A stretch of DNA of 64,000 nt from Mesodorylaimus sp. YZB2_4 (lineage: Eukaryota; Nematoda; Enoplea; Dorylaimida; Dorylaimidae): the NCBI GenBank assembly GCA_030248295.1, contig JASANH010000959.1, forward strand, positions 186,001 to 250,000, given 5' to 3'. Both the position numbers and the translations under genes were made by a program. The notes beneath the pieces were generated by a model. That model worked only from the letters and a program-made list of their open reading frames with translations, searched no databases and was not told where the DNA came from. Below, piece by piece: positions 43,408-53,817 of the stretch (the first letter of the stretch is position 1; each line of letters begins with the position of its first letter).

Positions 43408-45045
43408 TTTCTGCTTTCTGACCTAAAAAGTTAAGCTTCCTGTATTTGAATTATTAAAGAGAAATTTAAAATAAACGGCCGAGGAACTTCTAAAGAAAAA
43501 CTCGTGGGCTCAAACAAAATATTGAAGCCATCGCTCTGCTCTCACCTGCTGGACGAAATTTGCAGCTTGAAATTCTTTGTCCTTAGCTGCTGTCATTCTC
43601 GCTGCAGCTGGTTTGACCTTTTATTTGAATGGGGTTTAGTAATTCTAGAAGTCCGATACATATATTCATGTATGCGCTTGACGACCGTTTCACTCAAATT
43701 TTCGCCTGGTAAAGCAAGTATGTAGTGGCTTCGATTAATCGACTGCCATGTTCTACACATTAGTTGCATCGTCTCTAATTATTGTAAATACTCGAGCAAT
43801 TTCCAAAGGAAATTATTTAATGGACTCCATATCGGAAAAGGTTTTGCCCCACGGTTTGGACATAAGAATAAGTGGGAAAAGCAGACATGCGCAGTATTCA
43901 ACCACCAACACAACGGCGCTATTAGAAAAGAAATGACTGGCTGCCGCGAAAATATGACGCGAAAATGGACTGGCGTATTGCTTGCGTCGTTTACACAGTT
44001 AGGCAAGTTTGTGAGCTTAAAAAAATTTCAAATTAACATGTTCAGTAAAGAATCAGAATAATTCGAAGTTCCATTTTGTTAGGAAAGGTTTCCTAGACCT
44101 TCTGAATTTCCTCAATGCCAAAGAATTCTTATTTTTTTGAAGAAGTGCGCAGCCTAAGCAATACTTCTCTGTGCAACAGAGCACAACGCGATATTGGCCA
44201 TCGTGGATACCGGGCGTGCTGACACCACGCCCCTTCAGCATTGTCCGCGTGGTGGCGCTCCAGATGCTCTGGAAAACGATACGCCGAACACACAGCAGAC
44301 GAGGCAGCAGTGTAAACTGACGACACAGTACAGTATCCGTCAGGACGCGGGAACCGTCACCCTGAGTTTTGTATTTACGCACTCATTCCGAAATGCGTGA
44401 ATAAAATTCAAACATATTGACTGACTCTTCACAAATGATTAAAGGGCGGATATAGGGACCGATTGGCCTGTCTTCTCCTCATTGACCAGTAGCCGGGTAA
44501 GGTGTCGCGCGGCCGGCAAGGTGGCTTCTGATTGGTTGACCGTCTAGGGGGGAAGACGCGGCGCGTTTGATGTGGCTAACTAGGAGAACTTTGCCAAGCC
44601 ACAAGGTATGTTGCATAAGAGGGCGTGTTTTGTGTAGAGTGGTGGTTGTTTTAGTTTGATAATTGTCCGTCGGTGAGTGATAATGGATTATTCGCCTTGA
44701 AGACGATGTTTTAGCCCACGCCGGCAAACAAATAAACCCGCCGTGCCTTTCCTTTACCACTAATGGAGCCAACCCGTGATTTTTCGTGTCGCCAAGCCGG
44801 GGCTCGGCGGATGAACACGGTCAGTGCTCTAACTAGTATAGAAGTTACATAGTTGTTGCAGCCAGTCCTCGTTTTGGCGACAGCATTGTTCACGCATCGG
44901 TTCATCGTGCTGTCTCTGATTTATAGTATATCCAAGAACTGGTCTCGGGTCATTCAGATAAGGGATAATTAGTGCATATATGTCCATTTTGTAGGAAACG
45001 GCGGAATGAATAAAGAGATAAATTTTCGCATCCTAATCTTGGCAG
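43408..45045. other. Intergenic region upstream of the transposase-derived gene
   Basis: 44,477-44,545 is the inverted partner of 5,513-5,580. 44,560-45,000 lacks convincing coding sequence, but upstream exons of the next gene must begin here. No other feature seen. Confidence 0.4.
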
Positions 45046-48000
45046 GAAGTTGTCAGGCCCGACTTGGCCCAAATCGATTGGAGTGCCGGTACCCTGCATC
45101 AGTCGTAGTGGATATTTGGCTCAAGGATGGACGAAGATATTTTTCCACGGACCTCACCAAAAGGAAGGGCCAAAGCCTTCCGACGTTCCCAGAAAGAGCC
45201 TTCAAATCCAATTGCCGCAGCCGGACTATGATCGATTCCACGATATGAGCAAGTCCTTGAACCTCAAGAGCAACGCAGCCACGTTAGTGCATTTGATGGA
45301 TTTCTTCCACCTTCATCACGGTATTGATGAGGACCTGAATCGAGCGGCTGCGTCCACGCCAATCAACGTTGACATGGATTCGGCTGACGATGGCGAAAGG
45401 ATGGATGTCGAATACGACGGGCGAAGTCAAGTCAGTGGCCAAGTGCCCGCCTTGCGCGACGCAGAACGTAAGTATTTTTGTTTGACTAATCCTGGTTTGA
45501 CTGGTGCAAGGCTTTTTTGAGCTCTGCATGTGGTAGGACCACTTTCTATCAGGGACAGCCGCGTGTAATATGCGTGGATACCTTATGTGCACCTACAGTA
45601 TCAGAGCAGTGCCTCCACCAAGTCAGGACCAGACCCGGGGCTGCGTGACTGGTTTGGTTTGCAGGCATTGGGCGGTAACTGGTATCGAGTTCCTGGCCTA
45701 AATTGAGTTACAGGCAATGTGGGTCCAGGACCATCTGAGCCTAATAAGGTGCGGCCGACACGTGCGGCTGCTCTTCAGACTGTGAGTCTAAACGGCCTTT
45801 GTGTGTGGTTGGGAAATATAGACTATATTCGAGAATTTGGTGGACTGCGTGGTCTCGTTCCTATCGCCCTCCATGGGCTTTTCCTAGTATCCCTTAGGAT
45901 GGGTCTAGGATTTTACACAGAGCGGGTAGTATGTGTGCCCCTTCGCACCTCCAGGTTATACTGCACGTTTCCAAGAATTTGAGAACGAATCTAGCATACA
46001 AAGTCGAATTCTGATTGAGCTGCCGCCTGGCGACACAATCAAATTACTGAAAGCAAGCTTGTTTCAGGCCAGTTGCAGATCGATCACGCTGCGACTTCCG
46101 AGGAGGCAAATGACCCAGAAGGTAAGAGGTCATACATTTGTGGCAGCAATAGCTCATGTTCTCCTCTCTCGTTTTAGAGTATACTCACGAGGACAGAGCA
46201 GGCGAGGACGTATATGAGTTTGAAGATGACGACCCCAATTCTCATGCCAACTTGTGGACGAGGAATCCAAGGGATATCGGTTTCCGAAGTTTGTACGAGA
46301 AAAGTTTGGATGCTAGTGATCACTGCGGCAACCTGTTGGGCGCGTCTACGATGTCAAGTTTGGTTCATCAAACGGCCGCTCCTGTGGAACCGGACCCGCG
46401 TCAGTACGACTTTTCCCAGTCAACCCCGCTGCTACCCGACGACTACTACACTGCATTCAGCGACGGTTTGCGGTGCCAGCTTCACGTAAGGAAGGGCGTT
46501 CAAGACAACGACACAATCGGAGTGCCGCACGATCCAAGGCGTGTTCGGAAGTCAATGTCTGCACTTGAAGTGGCACAAGAAAAACGTAAGTCTTTTTGCC
46601 TTTGGAGGACGAGTCAGTGTGACTGACTCTAGGCGTCTGGCGAGTTTTTTGGCGAATTCAAATCTTACATTCGCCTTTGTTGTTTAGGATACATTGTTGA
46701 ACTGTCGCAGTTGGTCAAGCTCATTGGCCCAAAGTGCTATCGTAGCGGTTGCAACGAATTGAACGATTTCTCCTCGCTGCAAATACAGGTATTCGCGGCA
46801 AAATTAGACTTGTGTTGTTTCTTGATCAGCTCCTAACTGTTTTAGCGTGCGGGTGCCGTTTGCATCCTAGTTATTTCTTGCGCTGGTGCTGAGCGTCATC
46901 AAAAAAAGTGGTCTTCGTCCCGACGGCTGCAGCACAGCAGCTACCGCCGATCTCGTCCGTACGCCATCAACACGCTAATTCCATCAGCTGCAATTCTGGC
47001 TGGCCAGCAGTTTCGAAAGTTGGATCTTTTGTGTCGGGTGCGTACTCTATTACAGTACTGTAGGATAAACGGAGACTCTGATTCCTCTCTCTCTAGGTTT
47101 TGAATCTTCGCGGTGTTAGCCGGCGAACCTTCTTCGATATTCAGCGCGCTGTCGTTGCTCCGGCTGTCTTGAAGGCATTCGCAAAGACGCAGAAAATGAT
47201 GAAAGAATCACTGAAACAGAGGAACGTGAAGGTGGTTTTGGCAAGTGACGGCCAGTTTGACTCGCCAGTAAGTGTGCTCTTTGGTTGTGTGTCCTGTCAG
47301 GTAGTAGTAGGCGGTGCAGCGGCTGAACAGAGAAAACTGTAGTGGGCCTGTGTAAGCTAGGCTGAAGCGGCGGTAGCTGATATGACTGAGCTCTTGCTGA
47401 ACTGTTTATCATGGCGTACATACACCTATTCTGTTTTAGGGCAAATGTGCAACGTATTGCACTGTGACGAGCATGGTGGTGGCGACCGTGCATGCTGAAA
47501 CCGGTGAAACTGAGAATTCAGCGTAAGTTTGATGTGTCACATTTTTATTGTCTGTGATGGCGGCAGTGCCATTCTGGATTTGTACTGTAGGTACATAGCT
47601 GCGGTTGAGGTGGTTGAAAAACGGCAGACGGACAACAAAAGCCCAACGATGGAGATCGCTGCAACACTGCGATCCATTATCAAAAGCTACACTTGCCTCG
47701 GCATGGACGTGAAGGAGATCGTCACCGATCAAAACAAGTCTCTCCCACGACTACTGGCGTTGTCAAAGAATGATCCTGGTGCGTTTATTGCCGCAACAAA
47801 GAAAATCTTGGCCAATTTCCCGGACGCTGGCATTGATGAGTATCATCAGCTTCTGTGCATCATCTGCCAAGACATGCAGCACGAACTCGATGTCTGGCAT
47901 CGAGCGAAGAACATTGGAAAAGCTCTTCTGGCGGTAAGTGCATGTGCCTCATTTATGCGCGTTCAGGCCCTGTGACTATGCAAATTCAAACGGGTCCGTG

Positions 48001-49570
48001 CGTAGGAAAGAGTTCATGCAAGTTTAGTTTGAACCTGACTAAGTTTCCAATTGGTCTCACGAGTCAATAGGACTTTTAGTTGGGTAATCATGAAACTGTT
48101 ATCGCTCTTGTTCGCCAGCCCACGCTAACGATGGTTTGACCATTTCAGCTCAGCGTCCCAAAAGCTGAACGGGAGAACTACTTCAAGTGGGCTCGGAAAA
48201 TAAAGAATCATTTTTTTTGGTGCTCACAAAACTCGGCTGGCGATGCCATGAAATTTCGGGTAATTATTCTTTCTTTAGTTTTTTGCTTTTGCGTGCATGA
48301 CGCTTTTGGAAATGCTGCCACGTGTGGGCGCCTGAAATTTTCGAGGGGTTTAGCTAGATCCGCTGGCTCAGAAGTCGGAGAGGAGGGCCCATGGCATAGG
48401 AAGAACCTGCGTGAGTCGGGTGCTCTCCCACATTTGACTCCAGCTGATTGTTCTAAATTCTTGTGGAGCCCCCCTTCGAATCTGCCTGCGTAGTCCATCC
48501 CATTTGGCAGCCCTGTGGGACTAGTACGCTCTCGAGGGGCCCTCTGCAGTCATCGTTTCCCTTTTGTTCACACTAGAAGGGTCCAAATGTTGACACCAGG
48601 GCAGGTACTTGGCTTGTCTTTGGAGTCATATCACTCCTCACGACAGCGCTTGGGTTTGACATTGCAGGCTCTTTGGATGTCCATATTGCACCATTGTCAA
48701 GGCGAGCACGAGTGGCCGTTCGGAAGGTGCGAACATGCTATTCCGCACGAGCGGGCCTTCGATGAGCCACCATATCTCGAACCAGGGCAGAAGTCCCTCA
48801 AGAACATCCAGCAAGTGGTCGGTGATCCCAAGCTTTTGAAAGACATTCCTCTTTATTTGAACTTTCGGTAAGATGTTGATATGTTGGGGTAACTCACGAC
48901 TATAGATGTCCAGTGCAAAGTATTACTTGATCTGCCACACTTTTTGGCCTTTGACCCCTCCGTACAATGCTTCCGCCTTCCTCTTCAGACTAACGTCGTT
49001 GGTGGAGTCCTTCAACAGCCAGTCGCTGTCCTATACGCCAAAGCGAGTCTACTTCGACTGGGTCAGTTTCGTGACAAGAAAACTCTCGCCGTGATGGACT
49101 GGAATAACAATGTTCGTCGGCGAATCGTTCGCGATCCAGTCACTCATGAACCCGTGTACGAACTACATTGGTCAAAGCGGGCTAAGAAGCAAATCGCTCG
49201 ACCGCGGAAGCAGGCGAATCTCTACGAGCACTTGCCCCATTTGTTGGCTGCAATCGTGCATGAACGAGTGACCACGACGGCTCAATTCACTTCGAGTATT
49301 ACAGCGGCCGGTCCCGTATTTATCAATGACCCGCGGGAGCTGCCGAAGAATACGGCGATTAGAGATGAAGAAAGAAAGGAGGTGATTCGATGCCATCGTC
49401 AAATGACTCGTTTGGGTCGTGCAGTTCCGTCGGCAGGACCTTCAGCAGTGGTGTCGAAAGGCGCGAGTGCAGACGATGAGGATCGAACCGACGCAGCCCT
49501 TCAAGATATCAGTAGCGGATTAGATAGTGACACTAGCGACTATGAAGAATGTGAAGACGGAAACTTGTAA
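45046..49570 (+). pseudogene. Transposase-derived multi-exon gene (RNase H-like DDE type) with a frameshift
   Basis: Exons with matching phases: 45046-45467, 46068-46121, 46178-46585, 46688-46788, 46846-47037, 47097-47267, 47440-47522, 47591-47933, 48149-48259, 48668-48867 and 48989-49570. The exon ~45,711-45,780 is optional or doubtful. The N-terminal third is acidic and Ser/Thr-rich. The core has a YIVELSQL..CYRSGC zinc-knuckle-like start, VLASDGQFDSP (first catalytic Asp), EIVTDQNKSL (second Asp), HELDVWHRAKNIGKAL, KIKNHFFWC and SLVESFNSQSLSYTPKR. These follow the order of a large animal transposase-like family with a VWH motif (Kolobok-like by impression only). The frame breaks near 49,078: codons before it end FVTRK and those after it continue LAVMDWNNNVRRR, consistent with a 2-base CT gain. 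The first exon has no ATG, so the start is upstream or lost. Confidence 0.7.
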
Positions 49571-49829
49571 TGTTGGGCCGTGTTTAGTCCCAGTGTTGAG
49601 GCAATGACTGACAATAAGGGTTACCTGTCTGCATTTGTCATGACCGTGTTCCTCGACCGTGTTCAGCAAGTGATTTGCCAACAGTAAATACTTCCGCAGT
49701 GCAACGCGCTTTTTGACTGGTTACAGGAAGCTAACGCACCCTTTTTTGTCCCCTTTTGGAAATTTCATGTCCTTCATGTACTGTACGTGGTTTGCGCTTT
49801 AGGCTTGTCTTCAACTTGTCATACTTATT

Positions 49830-50806
49830 ATGCCAGGGGAGAATGTCCAATTGCGTACTAGGCGTAGGTGCGCTGAGGAAAAAGCCGGAAACCGTGGTGG
49901 TCTGGTGCGTGGGTTCGCCAAGCTGAGTTTTGTGATTTGCTCAAACAGCTTGATTTCGACAGCAGATTTATTGCAGAGCATGCAAAACCTTGCCGAACAA
50001 GTTGTTCGTCGAGGTAAGCGACGTGGAAGCCGTGATCCAAGCCCATCGTCGATTTCGTTTGCGTCATCCACAACAAGTCGGCAAGACGAGCAACACTTGG
50101 TCGATAGGTTCAGGCGGCTAACACCAGGCCAACAAGCAGCACTTCTTGCTGGCTCGAAGCAACTCTCATCTACCATGGAGACCGCACTAACCGCTTGGGA
50201 AGCCGACGAAAGGCGAATTATTTCTGAGCAACTGCACTCAGAAAATAGCCGCTGTACATGTGGGAGGGTGAGCATTCTAGTTTGACTTCGTGCAAGCAAG
50301 ACCTCTCACCACTTTGTGTTTAGTGTTACGTGGTTGCTGCTCAAGGAGAGGATGAATGCTGCGGACGGGGTATCGACAACTGTATCACTTTGGAGCCTGT
50401 GTTTGTTCAGCAGATCTTGAGTCGAGACTTCTTGTTGCTCTCAATGAGGTTTGTCCAAGGATACGGTATAAGCAGATAAGCAGAAGCTCATCAGCAGATG
50501 CTTCCGGGTTTTAGGCAGCGCAATGCTTTGTGGGGGACGAACGACGACGGCAGCGACCCGAGCCAGTTCCGCCATCATGCATACAAAAATTTCGTCTTCT
50601 GGCAAGAAAGTCATCCGGCAGTGTTTGAGAGTGCACATCCGCCGCCTATTTTTTTTAGGCTTCACGGGTACTTAGGACCAAAGGCCAGAATCGCCTGCTT
50701 CAGTTGCGCGTACAAGAAGATTCGAGAAGCCTACCCAGACCCGAACGGCGTCTATGTACACTTTAGGAGCATCCGAGATATGGAAGAACATTTGCGATTC
50801 TTGTGA
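49830..50806 (+). CDS. Stand-alone P2X7-type cytoplasmic 'ballast' domain protein (3 exons)
   Basis: Exons 49830-50267, 50324-50448 and 50515-50806 join in phases 0 and 2 to give 284 residues. Residues ~1-137 are basic then helical (DEQHLVDRFRRLTPGQQAAL). The rest matches the C-terminal zinc- and nucleotide-binding domain of P2X7: RCTCGR, EDECCGRG, NCITLEPVF, FRHHAYKNFVFWQ, HGYLGPKARI, CFSCAYKKIREAYPDPNGVY and VHFR. The cysteine/histidine cluster that holds zinc in vertebrate P2X7 is largely kept. A ~19-residue insertion follows FVFWQ. There is no channel domain upstream. It starts 260 bp after the transposase-derived gene, on the same strand, and the two could form one mobile or co-expressed unit. 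Function unknown; a metal- or guanine-nucleotide-binding adaptor is possible. Confidence 0.75.
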
Positions 50807-52017
50807 TAACTCCTGATAAGGGTGATGCGTATCCAGCGTAACAAGAGTATTACAATACTCCGATTATGGGCTCAACAATGATTGAGCCACAGTTTGAAAT
50901 ATAAATTCTTCCTGACATGCCTTGTGTACTTGTTAGACGAGCCTTTCAAACCCTCGCTGGACTTTTCCCTTTCCCGTCCATTCGGCAAGCCGGCTGGTTG
51001 CGTTCTCCTTCGCTTCGTCCCCTGCGCAACTAGACTGGCCGCGACCAGATAAAAGGCCGCCGCGTTCTCCCTCTCTGCCCCCCACCCCCTTCCAAGTCGA
51101 CAGCGTTCTCGCTGCTCCCTCGGCGCAGCCGTGGAAGTAGAGCGCGCCTCCTCGCCAATCGAGGGGTTTTCTCATAAATGAAATGGCGTCTGCTCCGAAT
51201 TGGTGCTTCTTAGAAAGACGATGATGAATGGAATTCAGTACCAAACAACTGGCAACAACTTTGGAGATCTATTTTGCTGTATGAACTGCTTTTTTATTGT
51301 AAACAGATAAATCAAACCGTGTATAGGGTCTGGCCACTATGTCCCGCACTCTCATTTCGGTGAGGAAGTGGGGGAGATATGTACCCCCCCCCCCCACAAC
51401 TTCCTTTCCTATATTTCAGATAACCTGTAGGTCTGTAGTACATAGGACACAGGACGTTTTCGTTCAACACAAACCCACATCGAGAAGTCAACGTAGGCTA
51501 GATTTCCTGCGGGGTCGTCCCTGATTAGACTAGACCCTGGATGATAAGATAACGGTCCGTCCGGTTTTCGCGGTAGGAATAACACGGCAATGGGCCCTTG
51601 GAGTCATTTGTTCTCGTTCACTTTTGGCGACCGGTCGATTGAGGGAGTTCTTCTCTCCAGCCACAGCCATTTATTTGTTGGGCGCTGTCAGCTACAGATT
51701 GGTCCAGGTTCGTGGAGGGTAAGCTCTTACCGTCCATGGCTGCATGCCGTCATCAAACGCGTGAGTGTTGATACTGTGCGTGGGTGTAGTGCGAGTGAAT
51801 GTAGATAACCGAATAAGGAAAGCAAGAATAAGAGGAGACCTAGAGTATTCTTTTTGTTTCAGAGTTAGTCACCAGGTCGTCGTACCACAGATCGACTGTT
51901 CGTCGTTGTTCACTACGGTATTTATGAGAAGTAGAGAAAGGCCACTGGAGAAAGATTGGACGAAAGCAGAGCAGGGTAAGTAGACACTTGTCGTATTCGT
52001 GTGAGAGAGATCGCGTA
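50807..52017. other. Intergenic, no gene seen
   Basis: A C-run (51,384-51,396) sits in a small palindromic context with a preceding G-rich stretch. ORFs of 60-100 codons here lack family resemblance. Confidence 0.45.
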
Positions 52018-52133
52018 GCCATAGTGGCCCTCTTTTACTTTAGCCCCCCCCCAAGTTATCCAGTTTATTATTCCTATTAGCCGTGCACTTTAGCGCTTGC
52101 AGCAGACATCCTAGCAAAGGCCGCTATGAGATT

Positions 52134-52220
52134 TGAGAGGTATGAGATTCGAACCCGCACAGCACAATTATCCTTGGATTCAAGAATCGACGCTCTACCG
52201 ACTGAGCTAACCGACCTCTA
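52134..52220 (-). tRNA. tRNA-like sequence, probably a pseudogene or SINE head
   Basis: Read on the minus strand: GGTTAGCTCAGTCGGTAGAG is a perfect D-arm/A-box, and GGGTTCGAATC a good B-box. However, the acceptor stem does not pair in register, the T-stem has a mismatch, and no 5 bp anticodon stem with a 7-base loop can be drawn. It lies inside a TIR element, so transcription as a working tRNA is unlikely. Confidence 0.5.
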
Positions 52221-52384
52221 CGTCACATCGAGTTTCAGTCACTTATGTATGACTTACAAACACGATCGCCTTCACATGAAAGATTCCCGACTAACCGACC
52301 GCCAAGAAACCGAAAAAATTTTTGCAGGGCATATGCGAATATGCCTAGCGCTACAAAAAACCGCTAGCCAAAATCCCAATGTGA

Positions 52385-52570
52385 CACGGCCCTCAATTGC
52401 TGCGTCGAGCGCTCCGCGCTCTCCGCAGCATTTCGGCCCTGGTGGGCTCTGCCCCCCAGACCCCCCGAGCCTAAATGGATTCATCGCCATTGGGAGGGCG
52501 TGCTCGGGGTGGTCTAAACCTCCCTTCCCTCTGAGCCCTCCCTCCGAAGAAACAGAATACTTAGCCCACT
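52385..52570 (-). repeat. Inverted partner of repeat 38,575-38,755
   Basis: Shares CCCTCAATTGCTGCG, GGGCGTGCTCGGG and TTCCCTCTGAGCCCTCCCTC with the other copy read in reverse. Confidence 0.65.
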
Positions 52571-53089
52571 TGTATTCCTTATTTGTCAATGTTTTCAATG
52601 ATGGAAGGAGATATTTTCACGCAAGTTTTCACCAACCACACGACCAATCACACTGCATCGTTCTCGTGCACTGCTTTCCTTGCAGTCGCAAAGGGGCGTG
52701 GCCTCTTATTTCGTTGCGGTCACAACAAACGTTAGCGCGCCAGTCTGAATCTGAATCTGAATCTCATTTCTAATGTCACGGCTAACAGAATAACTGCGCG
52801 CGAGTGCGCACGCGGTCAGTCGCGTTGGGGGGGCTAAAGTAAAAGAGTGCCGCCATGGTATACTAGGCGTGCTAAGGTACTCCAGAGTAGAAGGCGTTAG
52901 CTTATATACGACCTGCCAAGGATAGCAGCATCAGCTTCACGCTATAAATGAGCACAGGGCATGCTCCATGTACATGCAGTAGGTACTTGGGCGTAGAGGC
53001 AGCCCAAATGAGACAAACCCCTCAAATAGGCAACCCCGCTACTGTAGGCTAGCTATTTGAAGTAACATAAGTCAGGGGGACCAGCTGTT

Positions 53090-53690
53090 ACCCACACAGT
53101 TCCACGCCAATGATATTTGTCACATCGGCGACCTTGTTGAATGTCAGGCACTGAGCCTAAGACGGGTGTCCGACAATGACTTGGCTTTCCAATAACGCGC
53201 TGGCGCAGTGTAAAGGGAAGCATACCATTGGATAGAACGTCCATTTTTATAACTGTGAGGTACTTTTGATTAGCCCAGCTCTTGTGACTAGCTTTCTTCA
53301 AAAGTTTGCTTGTCATCAAGAATGCCTGGTAAGCTTGAAATTGACCACCGAGCTATCATTCGATATATGATGCTAAAGAACAAAGCTGACGCAGATATCC
53401 ATAATGAACCCATGACTTTTTATGGAAATGACACCACGCAGTGGTCACTTTGTTCTCTAGCATCGAATGACAGCTCATTGCTCAAGTTCCAGATTTCCAG
53501 GCATTCTTGATGACAAACAAACTTTTGAAGAAAGCGATCTTGACTAGTCACATGGACTGCGCGCCAAAACGGCCACGGAGCCATAAAAATGGACGCTCTG
53601 CCCCAAAGTCAGTATTTGACTGTATACTGCACCCGCAAAAAGCCAACTCATTGTCAGACACCCTCCATATTTCTGGGCATAATAAGAAAT
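53090..53690. repeat. Long imperfect palindrome with a possible mariner-like N-terminal fragment
   Basis: 53,277-53,373 and 53,460-53,556 are inverted copies (CATCAAGAATGCCTGG / CCAGGCATTCTTGATG, and CTTCAAAAGTTTG / CAAACTTTTGAAG). Weaker inverted similarity continues outward to about 53,090 and 53,690. Reading right from 53,323 gives PGKLEIDHRAIIRYMMLKNK, which resembles the start of mariner/Tc1 helix-turn-helix domains, but support is weak. The structure looks like two element ends fused head to head. Confidence 0.5.
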
Positions 53691-53802
53691 ACGTCATGTA
53701 ATATATTTATAGATCGTAGAGAGACATAGCCAAAGTAATTGTTAGCGAAAGACATTCCTAACAAATTGGAGCGCATGTCACCTTGAATGCGGAGTCAGTA
53801 CC

Positions 53803-53815
53803 AAGTCTTTTTCAG
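53803..53815 (+). promoter_or_regulatory. 3' splice site immediately upstream of the glycoprotein ATG
   Basis: AGTCTTTTTCAG is a strong acceptor of the type used by confirmed genes in this window (TTTTCAG). It suggests a spliced transcript with an upstream non-coding exon. Confidence 0.5.
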
Positions 53816-53817
53816 AA

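Larger units (their letters stand above)
52018..52860. mobile_element. ~840 bp element with ~34 bp terminal inverted repeats
   Basis: 52,018-52,052 (CTCTTTTACTTTAGCCCCCC core) and 52,825-52,860 (GGGGGGCTAAAGTAAAAGAG core) are inverted copies with a 19-20 bp near-perfect centre. The interior carries a tRNA-like segment and the repeat shared with 38,575-38,755. The long ORF at 52,126-52,773 is a by-product of these repeats. Confidence 0.6.

Noticed and set aside
52126-52773. 215-codon open frame on the + strand
   Set aside because: It runs through a tRNA-like sequence, a dispersed repeat and the end of a TIR element; there is no protein-like signal.
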